Below, one piece after another: positions 1-8,278 of a stretch of DNA of 64,000 nucleotides (the first letter of the stretch is position 1; the number at the start of each line of letters is the position of its first letter). Location of the stretch: NCBI RefSeq assembly GCF_002102255.1, contig NZ_LQPH01000057.1:1-64000 (forward strand), written 5' to 3'. The DNA is from Mycobacterium nebraskense (lineage in GTDB: Bacteria > Actinomycetota > Actinomycetes > Mycobacteriales > Mycobacteriaceae). The notes below the pieces were generated by a model that saw only the letters and a list, made by a program, of their open reading frames with translations, had not been told where the DNA came from and searched no databases. A program made the position numbers and the translations under genes.

Positions 1-159
1 TCCATCCCGCCAACCGGACTCACACCAGCAAAATCCACACCGACCAGCGTAAGTCCACTTAAGCAGATAAGCAGTACGCATGTTCGAATGCTATGCCGAC
101 CCACTGACAAGAAAAGCCGCGTCGACACCACTGAAACCAAAGTGGCGCAAGTGGTTTGA

Positions 160-1524
160 TCAGGCGACCGCGGCGGTCTCGGCTTCCCGGACTTCGGCCG
201 CGGCGCGCTCGCCGGAGCGGATGGCGCCGTCGATCCACCCGCACATGACGGCCGAGCTTTCGGTCCCGGCCCAGTGGATGCGGCCGCAGGGCGGGCGCAG
301 GGTGTACCCGAATTCGGTCAGCACGCCGGTCGGGGCGTGGCTGATCATCCCGCCGCCGGAGTAGCGCTCGATGGTCCAGTTCTGCTCGTGGTATTCCTGC
401 GGCGTTCTCGCCTTCTCGCCGAATCGGTCGACCAGTTCACCGACGATCGCCGCTTTCCGCTCGGCCTCGTTGAGCTTCGTCAGCCGACGCGCGGCGGGCC
501 CTTCGGTGATGACGCACATGACTCCGGGGTCGCCGGTGTCCGTGCAGGCGTCGATGGTCAGGGTGGCCGGGGATCCCGGTGCGGCCGACTGACCGGACAG
601 CCCGTCGACGCGCCAGAACGGCTCGTCGTAGATGATCGACGTCTTGATGACCGCACCGCTCGGCATGCGCTGGTGCAGAAGAGCCCGGTCCACCGGAAGC
701 ATCGGCTCGTAGACGATCGAGGACGCGACCGCCAGCGGGATCGCCACGATGACCCGTCGGGCGCGCACGGTCAGGTCGGCCGCAGTCACCGTCACACCGT
801 CGGCGTCTTGGGCGACCTGCCGGACCGGTTGCGAAAGGTGCACCGCGTCGCCCAGTTCGGTTTTGATGCGGCCGTAGATGGCACCCATCCCCCCGACGGG
901 CCGGGCATCCTGGGCGCCGCCCTTGCCGGAGATGACGAAGGTGGGACCCCCGCCGGACCCCATCTGCGAGAGACACCACAGCAGCGACGTCTCCGACCCC
1001 GCCGAGGTGTAGGTGCCGGCCAGCGCCATGTCCAGCATTTCGCGGGCCGCCTTGGACATGGTGTTCTGCTCGATCCATTCCCCCACGCTGATGCGGTCCC
1101 ACTCGTCGGCCTGTTTGGCGTCCCACGGCGCTTCGCGCGGAAGCGATTTGGCCATTTTCTCTATCGACAGCAAACCGACGCCGAGGTTGGCGACAGCCCA
1201 CGGGCTCATCGTCCAGGGGATGGTGCCACCGTAGCGATGCTTTTTGCCGTCGACGATCATCATGGCGTCGCCGTCGTTGTGCTGCTTGTACTCGGCCACA
1301 CCGAACTCGTCCATCATCGCGTAGATCCGGTCCTGGCCCGGGCCGATCCACGCGCCGCCACGATCGATCCACGTTCCGTCGGGACGGTACTCGGTGAAGG
1401 TGCGGCCACCGACCCGGTCACGCGCCTCCAGCAAGACCACGGAATGACCCGCTTGCTTCAACCGCAGGGCGGCCGTCAGACCCGCGAATCCCGCGCCGAC
1501 CACGCAATAATCCACCTCTGACAT
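160..1524 (-). CDS. Flavin-containing amine oxidase family protein
   Basis: A 454-residue FAD-dependent oxidase of the monoamine oxidase family, expected to oxidise an amine (or related substrate) to the imine with release of peroxide. The N-terminus has the dinucleotide-binding motif VVGAGFAGLTAALRL (about residues 8-22) and the following LLEARDRVGGRT. The C-terminus has the family FAD motif HWAGTESSAVMCGWIDGAI (about 417-435). No signal peptide or C-terminal membrane anchor is visible, so it is probably cytosolic. The ATG is preceded by GAGGAG at good spacing. It resembles M. tuberculosis AofH only at family level, so I treat it as a paralogue; the substrate is unknown. Its start codon overlaps that of the divergent 98-residue gene. 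Confidence 0.9.
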   Translation of the reverse strand: MSEVDYCVVGAGFAGLTAALRLKQAGHSVVLLEARDRVGGRTFTEYRPDGTWIDRGGAWIGPGQDRIYAMMDEFGVAEYKQHNDGDAMMIVDGKKHRYGGTIPWTMSPWAVANLGVGLLSIEKMAKSLPREAPWDAKQADEWDRISVGEWIEQNTMSKAAREMLDMALAGTYTSAGSETSLLWCLSQMGSGGGPTFVISGKGGAQDARPVGGMGAIYGRIKTELGDAVHLSQPVRQVAQDADGVTVTAADLTVRARRVIVAIPLAVASSIVYEPMLPVDRALLHQRMPSGAVIKTSIIYDEPFWRVDGLSGQSAAPGSPATLTIDACTDTGDPGVMCVITEGPAARRLTKLNEAERKAAIVGELVDRFGEKARTPQEYHEQNWTIERYSGGGMISHAPTGVLTEFGYTLRPPCGRIHWAGTESSAVMCGWIDGAIRSGERAAAEVREAETAAVA

Positions 1525-1819
1525 GGCTGGCTCCTCAACCTATGATCCGCCCCAGCAGCAAACTACACCGATCGCGACATCGGCAGGAGCGGGTTCACGC
1601 AGATTTCTGCGCCTGTTCCGGGGCCCGCAGTACCTGCGGAAGTTCACCGAACTCGCCGGCGACGTCGTGGAACCGGCTGAGCGGGAAAGGTTTCTATCCA
1701 CCGTCGACGCGCTGGCGGATCTGCCCGCAGGTGACCTCGACGCGCTCAATGTGATCGTTGATCCGCGTGCGCTCGAGCGGGCGCCGGTGATCGCGCCGGG
1801 AATCTGGTTGGCCGGCTAG
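1523..1819 (+). CDS. Hypothetical protein, 98 aa
   Basis: I do not recognise this protein. The first 25 residues are low complexity (Pro, Gln, Thr, Ser); the rest is a charged helical segment starting near RRFLRLFRGPQYLRKF and ending in IAPGIWLAG. Coding-strand codon use is typical of the region. The ATG at 1523 overlaps the ATG of the oppositely directed amine oxidase on the other strand, so the true start may lie further downstream; I see no clear ribosome binding site. It converges on the small secreted protein gene whose stop lies immediately after its own stop. Confidence 0.5.
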   Translation: MAGSSTYDPPQQQTTPIATSAGAGSRRFLRLFRGPQYLRKFTELAGDVVEPAERERFLSTVDALADLPAGDLDALNVIVDPRALERAPVIAPGIWLAG

Positions 1820-2032
1820 CTAGTCCGCGGGCCCGCCGTACTGCCACACCAGGTTGTGGGCGCCGGTCATCGTGGGGTTGCACCACATCGTTCTGTTGTT
1901 GGCGTCCTGGGTGGTCGCGTGCAACACCGTGCAGGCATCGCCCGGCGCGGGCGCATCGGCCCGGGCGACTGGCGAGACCGTGGCTGCGGTGGCCAGCGCC
2001 GCGGCCGATATCAGGATTCGAAGCTTGCTCAT
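1820..2032 (-). CDS. Small secreted protein, 70 aa
   Basis: A short exported protein of unknown function. Residues 1-26 form a classical Sec signal peptide (basic MSKLR, hydrophobic ILISAAALATAATVSPVA, AxA-type cleavage at ARADA). The mature chain of about 44 residues has two cysteines (C33 and C51) that could form a disulfide, and ends WQYGGPAD. The start is firm: AGGAGG lies 7 bases before the ATG. It is divergent from the DUF3556 gene; the KstR-type box lies about 100 bp upstream and could in principle act on both. Confidence 0.75.
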   Translation of the reverse strand: MSKLRILISAAALATAATVSPVARADAPAPGDACTVLHATTQDANNRTMWCNPTMTGAHNLVWQYGGPAD

Positions 2033-2130
2033 GGTGGACGCCTCCTAGGGGCCGCGCCGATCCGGCTTCACGCTATCCGCCGGCGAAGTCGCAGGCAAAG
2101 GGTTCTTGTCCGGCTTGAGTCCCGCGCGCC

Positions 2131-2148
2131 TAGAACACGTTCTAATCT
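2131..2148 (+). promoter_or_regulatory. KstR-type operator overlapping a -10 element
   Basis: TAGAACACGTTCTA at 2131-2144 is a perfect match to the published KstR consensus TNNAACNNGTTNNA and is fully palindromic. It overlaps a -10-like TAATCT (2143-2148) that ends 7 nt before the ATG of the DUF3556 gene, consistent with a leaderless transcript repressed by KstR, the TetR-family regulator of cholesterol catabolism. Binding is inferred from motif match only. Confidence 0.7.
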
Positions 2149-2155
2149 GACCACC

Positions 2156-3886
2156 ATGGGATTTCTGAAGCCCGAGCTGCCGCAGCTCGACATGGCCGAG
2201 TGGAACAAGGGCACCCGTAGCGAGAAGATCCGCCCGATGGCCAAGCATTGGGCCGAGGTGGGCTTCGGCACGCCGGTTGCGTTGCACCTGTTCTACGTGG
2301 TCAAAATCCTGCTCTACATCCTTGGCGCGTGGCTGTTCGCCTCGGCCACCAAGGGACTCGGCGGGTTCACCCACGTCGCGTCGTGGTGGTCGGAGCCGAT
2401 CGCGTTCGAGAAGGTCGTGCTCTACACGATGCTGTTCGAGGTGGTCGGGCTGGGTTGCGGCTTCGGGCCGCTGAACAACCGGTTCTTCCCGCCCATGGGC
2501 TCGATCCTGTACTGGATGCGGTTCGGCACCATCCGGCTGCCACCGTGGCCGGACCGGGTCCCGCTGACCAAGGGCACCAAGCGCAAGCCGATCGACGTCG
2601 CGCTGTACGCGCTGTTCCTGCTGGTGACGTTGAGCGCGCTGTTCTCCGACGGCACCGGACCGATACCCGAGCTGGGTACGACGGTCGGATTGCTGCCCAC
2701 CTGGAAGATCGTGCTCATCCTGCTACTGCTCGGCGTGCTCGGGCTGCGCGACAAGGTGATCTTCCTGGCCGCCCGGGGCGAGGTTTATGCGACGATGGCG
2801 GTGACTTTCCTCTTCGGTGGGGTGGACGTGATCGTCGCGTCGAAGGTGGTGTTCCTGGTCATCTGGATGGGCGCTGCGACGTCGAAGCTCAACAAGCACT
2901 TCCCCTTCGTGATCTCCACGATGATGTCCAACAACCCGCTGGTGCGGCCCCGATGGTTGAAGCGGCAGTTCTTCGAAAAGTTCCCGGACGATCTGCGGCC
3001 CGGGCGGCTGTCGCGATGGCTGGCGCACCTGAGCACCGCCATCGAGATGTTGGTGCCGCTGCCGTTGTTCTTCTGCCACAGCGGCTGGCCCATCACGGTG
3101 GCCGCCATCGTGATGGTCTGCTTCCACCTGGGAATCCTCGTGTCGATTCCCATGGGTGTGCCGCTGGAGTGGAACGTCTTCATGATCTTCGGTGTGCTGT
3201 CGTTGTTCGTCGCGCACGCCCGCCTGGGGCTGCGCGACCTGAGACACCCGGTCGTGGTGGCGATATTTTTCGTCGTCATCGCGGGAATCGTTGTGCTGGG
3301 CAACATGTTTCCGCGCAAGATCTCGTTTTTGCCCGGGATGCGGTACTACGCCGGAAACTGGGACACCACACTGTGGTGCATCAAGCCGTCGGCCACCGAC
3401 AAGATCACCCGGGGCATCGTGGCGATCGCGAGCATGCCGCAGGCTCAGCTGGAGCGGTTCTACGGCAGCCCGGAGGCCGCGCAAATCCCCCTCTACATGG
3501 GATATGCGTTCCGCGGGTTCAACACTCACGGCCGCGCGCTGTTCACGCTGGCGCACCGCGCGATGGCGGGCCAGAACGAGGACGACTACGTCCTCACCGA
3601 CGGCGAGCGCATCTGCAGCACCGCCATCGGCTGGAACTTCGGCGACGGCCACATGCACAACGAGCAGCTGATCGCAGCGCTGCAGGAGCGCTGCCACTTC
3701 GAGCCGGGCGAGGTGCGAGTCGTCCTGCTCGACGCGCAACCAATCCACAAGCAAACCCAGGCCTATCGGCTGGTGGACGCGGCGACGGGCGAGTTCGAGC
3801 GCGGCATCGTCCGGGTCGCGGACATGGTCACCCGGCAACCGTGGGCCGACGACGTCCCCGTCGAGGTGCTGTCCGACTCGGAATAG
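2156..3886 (+). CDS. DUF3556 integral membrane protein (Rv1132-type)
   Basis: A 576-residue polytopic membrane protein of the DUF3556 family, function unknown. The opening MGFLKPELPQLDMAEW is typical of the family and fixes the start; longer upstream reading is not supported. Several hydrophobic spans occur between about residues 40 and 390 (for example PVALHLFYVVKILLYILGAW and the span near VVAIFFVVIAGIVVLGNMF), followed by a soluble C-terminal part of about 180 residues. Length equals that of H37Rv Rv1132 as I recall it, and like there it lies next to metE. The KstR-type box over its promoter suggests induction during sterol use, so a role in sterol or lipid handling is an inference. It converges with metE through a strong hairpin. 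Confidence 0.88.
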   Translation: MGFLKPELPQLDMAEWNKGTRSEKIRPMAKHWAEVGFGTPVALHLFYVVKILLYILGAWLFASATKGLGGFTHVASWWSEPIAFEKVVLYTMLFEVVGLGCGFGPLNNRFFPPMGSILYWMRFGTIRLPPWPDRVPLTKGTKRKPIDVALYALFLLVTLSALFSDGTGPIPELGTTVGLLPTWKIVLILLLLGVLGLRDKVIFLAARGEVYATMAVTFLFGGVDVIVASKVVFLVIWMGAATSKLNKHFPFVISTMMSNNPLVRPRWLKRQFFEKFPDDLRPGRLSRWLAHLSTAIEMLVPLPLFFCHSGWPITVAAIVMVCFHLGILVSIPMGVPLEWNVFMIFGVLSLFVAHARLGLRDLRHPVVVAIFFVVIAGIVVLGNMFPRKISFLPGMRYYAGNWDTTLWCIKPSATDKITRGIVAIASMPQAQLERFYGSPEAAQIPLYMGYAFRGFNTHGRALFTLAHRAMAGQNEDDYVLTDGERICSTAIGWNFGDGHMHNEQLIAALQERCHFEPGEVRVVLLDAQPIHKQTQAYRLVDAATGEFERGIVRVADMVTRQPWADDVPVEVLSDSE

Positions 3887-3890
3887 GTTC

Positions 3891-3949
3891 GCGAGCGTAA
3901 CCACACTGCGAAATAAGCGCGCGAAAAATCGCAGTGGGGTTACGCTCGC
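3891..3949. terminator. Bidirectional terminator hairpin
   Basis: Inverted repeat with 21-base arms (3891-3911 and 3929-3949, one mismatch) and a 17-base loop, placed between the convergent ends of the DUF3556 gene and metE. The arms begin GCGAGCGTAACC and end GGTTACGCTCGC. There is no long U tract, which is usual for mycobacteria. Confidence 0.7.
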
Positions 3950-3955
3950 GGAACG

Positions 3956-6235
3956 CTAAGCGCCCGAACGCACTTCCTGCGCCGCGGCGACCATGTTCCT
4001 CAGCGACGCGGTCACCTCGTCGGCGTTGCGGGTCTTCAGCCCGCAGTCGGGATTGACCCAGAGCCGTTCCGCCGGAACCGCTCTCAGCGCCGCGCGCAAC
4101 GACTCGGCCATCTCGCCGGTACTCGGCACCCTCGGGGAGTGGATGTCGTAGACGCCCGGGCCGACGCTGTTGGAGAAGCCGATCGAGTTGAGGTCGTCCA
4201 ACACCTCCATGTGTGACCGTGCCGCCTCGATGGACGTCACATCGGCATCCAGGTCGGCGATGGCCCCGATCACCTCACCGAACTCCGAATAGCACAGGTG
4301 GGTATGGATCTGCGTGGAGTCGGCGACACCGGAGGTGGCCAGCCGGAAAGACCCTACGGCCCAACGCAAGTAGTCCTCTTGATCGGCGCGACGCAGCGGC
4401 AGCAGCTCCCGCAGCGCCGGTTCGTCGACCTGGATGATGGCGATGCCGGCGGATTGCAGGTCCACGGTTTCGTCTCGGATGGCCAGCGCCACCTGGTTGG
4501 CGGTGTCGGCAAGTGGCTGATCGTCGCGGACGAACGACCAGGCCAGGATCGTGACCGGACCGGTGAGCATGCCCTTCACCGGCTTGTCGGTCAACGACTG
4601 CGCGTACTTGATCCACTCGACGGTCATCGGGTGGTTGCGAATCACGTCGCCGTACAGGATCGGCGGCCGCACGCAGCGGCTGCCGTACGACTGCACCCAG
4701 CCGTTCTGCGTCGCGAAGAAGCCCTCCAGCTGCTCGGCGAAGTACTGCACCATGTCGTTGCGCTCGGGCTCGCCGTGCACCAGCACGTCGAGCCCCAGCT
4801 CCTCCTGCAGCTTGATGACGTCGGCGATCTCCTTCTTCATCCGCTTCTCGTACTCCGCCTGGTCGATCTCGCCGGCCCGCAGCGCGGCGCGCGCCTTGCG
4901 GATCGCGGAGGTCTGCGGGTAGGAGCCGATGGTGGTCGTCGGCAGCGGCGGCAGGTGCAGCCGCTCGTCCTGGCTGGCGCGGCGCCCCGCCGCGTCACCA
5001 CGGTGGGTGCCCGACGCGACGATCGAGTCGATGCGGCCGCGCACCCGATCGTTGTGCAGCCGCGGATCGCTCTTGCGGGAGGCCACCGCGGCATTGGACG
5101 CCGCGATCTCGTCGGCGACCGCATCGCGTCCGTCGCGCAGTGCGCGCGCGAGCGTGACCACCTCGGCGACCTTCTCCTGCCCGAACGCCAGCCAGCTGCG
5201 CAGCGCGTCGTCCAGATCGGTTTCCGGTTCCAGCGAGTACGGCACGTGCATCGTGGAGCACGAGGTCGAAACCGCCACCGTGGCAGCGGAACCCAACAGG
5301 GTGGTCAGTTTGCCGAGCGCCGCCTCCAGGTCGGTGCGCCAGACGTTGCGTCCGTCGACGACGCCGGCCACCAGCGTCTTGCTGGACAACTCCGGTATGC
5401 CCGCCACTGCCGTGTCGGCGCCGTAGACCAGGTCGACGCCGATCGCCTCGACCGGCGTGCGGGCCAGCCCGGCCAGGGAGGCACCGGGGTCACCGAAATA
5501 GGTTGCGACGTAGATGGCGGGGCGATTGCTCACCTTGCCCAGCGCGTTGTATACGGCCTCGGCCAAGGCCGGGGCATCGGGGGAGATGTCGGTCACCAGC
5601 GCCGGCTCGTCGAACTGCACCCACTGCGCGCCCCCAGAAGAACTGTCGGCGAGCAAGGACAACAGCTCCGAGTAGATCGGCACCAGCTCCTCGAGCCGCT
5701 CGATGGGAGCGCCCGAGCCCTTGACCGCCTTGCTCAACAGCAGGAAGGTGATCGGCCCGATGACGACCGGGCGGGCCGGAATCCCTTGCCCAAGAGCCTC
5801 TTTCAGTTCGGAAAGCACCTTGTCGGGGTTGAGTGAGAACCTGGTCGCGGGCTCGATCTCGGGAACCAGGTAGTGATAGTTCGTGTCGAACCACTTGGTC
5901 ATCTCCAGCGGCGCGACGTCGGGATTGCCGCGCGCGGCGGCGAAGTAGCGGTCCAGATCGTCGGCGACCTGTGCTGCCCGGGCCGGCAGGGCGCCGAGCA
6001 TCACCGCCGTATCCAGCATCTGGTCGTAGTAGGAGAAGGTGTTCACCGGAACCGAGTCCAGGCCGGCGGCGGCGAGGCCGGCCCACGTGTCGCGGCGCAG
6101 CGTGGCGGCAACGGATTCCAGCTCCGATCGGCTGGTTCGTCCGGCCCAGTAGCCCTCGGAGGCGCGTTTGAGTTCGCGTTTCGGCCCGATTCGGGGGGAG
6201 CCGGTAACAGTGGCGGTAAATGGTTGAGCGGTCAC
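3956..6235 (-). CDS. metE: Cobalamin-independent methionine synthase MetE
   Basis: 5-methyltetrahydropteroyltriglutamate-homocysteine methyltransferase, 759 residues, the normal length for MetE. It makes methionine by zinc-dependent methyl transfer without B12. The N-terminal half (to about 390) is the substrate-binding duplicate domain; the catalytic C-terminal domain starts near [12 protein letters not shown]. Zn-ligand motifs are visible: [12 protein letters not shown] (His and Cys), [11 protein letters not shown], and NPDCGLKTR (last Cys ligand). The initiation context [22 protein letters not shown] is typical. A cobalamin riboswitch lies in its 5' leader, so expression should fall when B12 is available and MetH can take over. 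The gene corresponds to Rv1133c. Confidence 0.97.
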   Translation of the reverse strand: MTAQPFTATVTGSPRIGPKRELKRASEGYWAGRTSRSELESVAATLRRDTWAGLAAAGLDSVPVNTFSYYDQMLDTAVMLGALPARAAQVADDLDRYFAAARGNPDVAPLEMTKWFDTNYHYLVPEIEPATRFSLNPDKVLSELKEALGQGIPARPVVIGPITFLLLSKAVKGSGAPIERLEELVPIYSELLSLLADSSSGGAQWVQFDEPALVTDISPDAPALAEAVYNALGKVSNRPAIYVATYFGDPGASLAGLARTPVEAIGVDLVYGADTAVAGIPELSSKTLVAGVVDGRNVWRTDLEAALGKLTTLLGSAATVAVSTSCSTMHVPYSLEPETDLDDALRSWLAFGQEKVAEVVTLARALRDGRDAVADEIAASNAAVASRKSDPRLHNDRVRGRIDSIVASGTHRGDAAGRRASQDERLHLPPLPTTTIGSYPQTSAIRKARAALRAGEIDQAEYEKRMKKEIADVIKLQEELGLDVLVHGEPERNDMVQYFAEQLEGFFATQNGWVQSYGSRCVRPPILYGDVIRNHPMTVEWIKYAQSLTDKPVKGMLTGPVTILAWSFVRDDQPLADTANQVALAIRDETVDLQSAGIAIIQVDEPALRELLPLRRADQEDYLRWAVGSFRLATSGVADSTQIHTHLCYSEFGEVIGAIADLDADVTSIEAARSHMEVLDDLNSIGFSNSVGPGVYDIHSPRVPSTGEMAESLRAALRAVPAERLWVNPDCGLKTRNADEVTASLRNMVAAAQEVRSGA

Positions 6236-6379
6236 GGTCTGGTCCTATCCATCAGCGGGGTGGTCACCGCCGGAGGACGCGCAGCCGATCCGCCGCGGTA
6301 TGCACCTTGCGCATAACCGCAACGCGTTCAGCCAAACGCCCATTCCACGAGGCGATGAGCCGCCGGACGCGGCGCGCCC

Positions 6380-6565
6380 GGCACAGCTGGCAGGTCTTCG
6401 GACTCGCAGGCGCGCACTCCGGTGGTGCTCCTATTGGCCGTCGCTTCCCAGTCTCGGTTCTTGCTAAGACCAGTGCTTGGTTGACGGCGGTCGTTCCTGC
6501 ATACCGCTGCGGGACAGTCCCGGGCTCTCACCGGGTTCCCTCTCGCAAAGCGTTACTAACATGCC
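6380..6565 (-). promoter_or_regulatory. Cobalamin (B12) riboswitch upstream of metE
   Basis: Read on the minus strand, the conserved core contains GGGAACCCGGTGAGAGC and GGGACTGTCCCGCAGCGG (plus 6503-6540) and, downstream, the B12-box-like AGTCCGAAGACCTGCCAGC (plus 6386-6404). This order and spacing is the cobalamin aptamer. The outer limits are estimates. The region from here to the metE start (6236-6380) would be the expression platform. metE under a B12 riboswitch is established in M. tuberculosis; the rest of the 6236-6640 gap shows no gene. Confidence 0.93.
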
Positions 6566-6640
6566 TCGCTCGATGCCGGCGTCGCGTGGTGCGGCGACGG
6601 CAGACCAGCTGCGTAGCGGAGTTTACTCCGGTCTTCCGGG

Positions 6641-7282
6641 TCAGCTTGCCAGCACTTCGGCGATGGGAGTCTCGCCGTTGTTGAAGTCGATCGTTCGGCC
6701 GACGGTCGAGTCGTCCGCCAGCGCGGCGGCCACCACGAGCGCGACGTCGGCCCGGGAGACTTCTCCTTTGCCCCGCCCCAGCGCGATGTGGCCGGTGGCC
6801 GGCTCGAGGGTAAGGCGGCCCGGGCCCAGCACGGTCCAATCAAGACCGCTCGCGCGCAGATGGGCGTCGGCGGCCGCCTTCGCCTCCGCGTAGGCAAAGA
6901 ACGAATCGTCCTGCGGTACACCGTGATCGGGTCCCGCGCCGAAGTAGGAGACCATCACGAACCGCTTGACGCCGGCCCGCGCGGCGGCATCGATCACCCG
7001 AATCGCGGCGTCGCGGTCGACGGCGTAGGTGCGCGCCGGGTTGCCGCCGCCCGCTCCCGCCGAGAAGACCACCGCGTCGTGCCCGGCCAGCAGGCCGGCC
7101 AGGGCCTCGGTGTCGAGCCGCTCGATGTCGGCGACCACCGGTTGGGCACTGGTGGCCGCGACGTCGTCGGAGTGGTCGGGGTTGCGGAAGACCGAGCACA
7201 CCTCGTCGCCGCGTTCGGTCAGGATGCGGGCCAGCTGCAGCGCGACCTTGCCGTGGCCGCCGATGACGATGATCCGTGCCAT
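6641..7282 (-). CDS. NAD(P)H-binding protein, atypical SDR
   Basis: A 213-residue Rossmann-fold protein of the NAD(P)H-binding atypical SDR type (YwnB/NmrA-like). The N-terminus MARIIVIGGHGKVALQLARI gives the nucleotide motif GGHGKVA. No classical Ser-Tyr-Lys triad is evident, although YAEAKAAAD near residue 140 resembles a YxxxK. C-terminal text PIAEVLAS closes a complete domain. Substrate and reaction cannot be assigned. It is transcribed toward the metE riboswitch and is the left-most gene of the stretch that seems to be missing at this place in H37Rv. Confidence 0.8.
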   Translation of the reverse strand: MARIIVIGGHGKVALQLARILTERGDEVCSVFRNPDHSDDVAATSAQPVVADIERLDTEALAGLLAGHDAVVFSAGAGGGNPARTYAVDRDAAIRVIDAAARAGVKRFVMVSYFGAGPDHGVPQDDSFFAYAEAKAAADAHLRASGLDWTVLGPGRLTLEPATGHIALGRGKGEVSRADVALVVAAALADDSTVGRTIDFNNGETPIAEVLAS

Positions 7283-7314
7283 GCCACCGACGTTACCGGC
7301 GTCAGGGTTTGATG

Positions 7315-7359
7315 GTGGCGACCCGCTTCGCCCGGCTACGCCGCGCTCGCGATCGCCAC
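7315..7359. repeat. Short intergenic inverted repeat, copy 1
   Basis: GTGGCGACCCGCTTCGCCC (7315-7333) pairs imperfectly with a downstream arm ending in GCGATCGCCAC, forming a hairpin between two minus-strand SDR genes. A nearly identical 19-mer (one mismatch) occurs inverted at 30112-30130, again in an intergenic position. It looks like a dispersed mycobacterial intergenic element; it may serve as a terminator. Confidence 0.45.
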
Positions 7360-8201
7360 TAGAGTTTGACGCGCCCCATGATGATGTCGATGATCGGCTT
7401 GCCCGGCGGATAGGCGTTGGTGAGCGAGGCCATCGTGTGCCCGTAGTCCACCAGCAGCGTGATCCCGCTGATGCCGAAGGCGGCGGCGCTGTTGAGGAAC
7501 GCCATCACGTCACCCATCTGCTCCGGGGTGTGCACCTTCGAACCGGTCTCTTCGCGGTAGTCCTGCGCGAAGGTGAGCCAGAGGTCGGCGTTGGCCTGGG
7601 CCAGCGGGGTGTCGGTGGGGCCCGGGCAGATGGCGTTGATCCGGATTCCCTTCTTCAACAGCGGGTAGCCCTGGGTTGCGACGTAGGCGTTGACGACCTT
7701 CTTGGAAAAGCCGTAGTGGATGATGCCTTCCGATTCGTGCGCCTTGACCCATTCTTGCGCCGACGCGAAGTCCGGCGTGGCGAGGAACTCTGTCAGCAGC
7801 TCCAGGTCATTCTCCCAACCCATGCCTGCGACCGACGAGATGAAGCAGATCGCGGAGCCCGAGGGAAGCAGGTTCTTCTCGAGGAGGCGGTCGATGAGAT
7901 GGCGGTGGCCGATGAAGTTGATCGCCATCAGGTCGGTGGTTCCGTCGGCGATGCCGGCGGCCGAGAACAGGGCGTGGATCGGACCGTCCAGCTGCTCGAG
8001 CGCCGAGTCGATCGATGCGGGGTCGCGCAGGTCCACCTGGATGGACTTGGCGACGTCGTAGTTCACCGGCGCGTAGTCCATCACGATCACTTCGGCGCCG
8101 AGCTCGGCCGCCGACTTGGCCGCCGCTGCGCCCATGCCGGTGGCGCCACCAACGACGAGAGCCCGCTTGCCGTCGTAGCGCAACCGATCGACAATAGTCA
8201 T
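7359..8201 (-). CDS. SDR family oxidoreductase
   Basis: A 280-residue classical-type short-chain dehydrogenase. It has VVGGATGMGAAAAKSAAELG (NAD(P)-binding) near residues 14-33, FSAAGIADG in the NNAG position, CFISSVAGMG (catalytic Ser) and YGFSKK (YxxxK). The chosen ATG (8201, MTIVDRLRYDG) has AAGGGG seven bases upstream; a longer form from 8228 is possible. It is expected to oxidise a secondary alcohol or reduce a ketone with NAD(P). It has its own promoter with the cluster operator (8247-8275), so it is probably co-regulated with the P450 and acyl-CoA dehydrogenase genes to its right. Confidence 0.88.
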   Translation of the reverse strand: MTIVDRLRYDGKRALVVGGATGMGAAAAKSAAELGAEVIVMDYAPVNYDVAKSIQVDLRDPASIDSALEQLDGPIHALFSAAGIADGTTDLMAINFIGHRHLIDRLLEKNLLPSGSAICFISSVAGMGWENDLELLTEFLATPDFASAQEWVKAHESEGIIHYGFSKKVVNAYVATQGYPLLKKGIRINAICPGPTDTPLAQANADLWLTFAQDYREETGSKVHTPEQMGDVMAFLNSAAAFGISGITLLVDYGHTMASLTNAYPPGKPIIDIIMGRVKL

Positions 8202-8246
8202 GGAAATCCCCTTCTCGCTCACTGCCAACCCGGTTCTAATTGCCCA

Positions 8247-8275
8247 ACTGTATGGGTAACAGTTATTTGGTTCAA
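8247..8275 (-). promoter_or_regulatory. Cluster promoter/operator site A
   Basis: On the minus strand: -35 TTGAAC (8275-8270), a 17-bp spacer containing CAAATAACTGTTA, and -10 TACAGT (8252-8247). The spacer matches the element shared with seven other sites up to 27.3 kb. It would start transcription near 8240, giving about a 40-nt leader with AAGGGG for the SDR starting at 8201. The promoter directly abuts the 3' end of the TetR gene. Confidence 0.65.
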
Positions 8276-8278
8276 CAC

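Noticed and set aside
1..159. Gene fragment at the left edge
   Set aside because: All three plus frames close early and none resembles a known family; too short to judge.
274..1521. Long plus-strand reading frame opposite the amine oxidase
   Set aside because: Antisense shadow of a high-GC gene; its composition (Arg, Gly, His rich) is typical of a wrong frame.
3891..3949. Insertion-sequence end
   Set aside because: The inverted repeat lies between convergent stop codons, with no transposase or target duplication; a terminator explains it.
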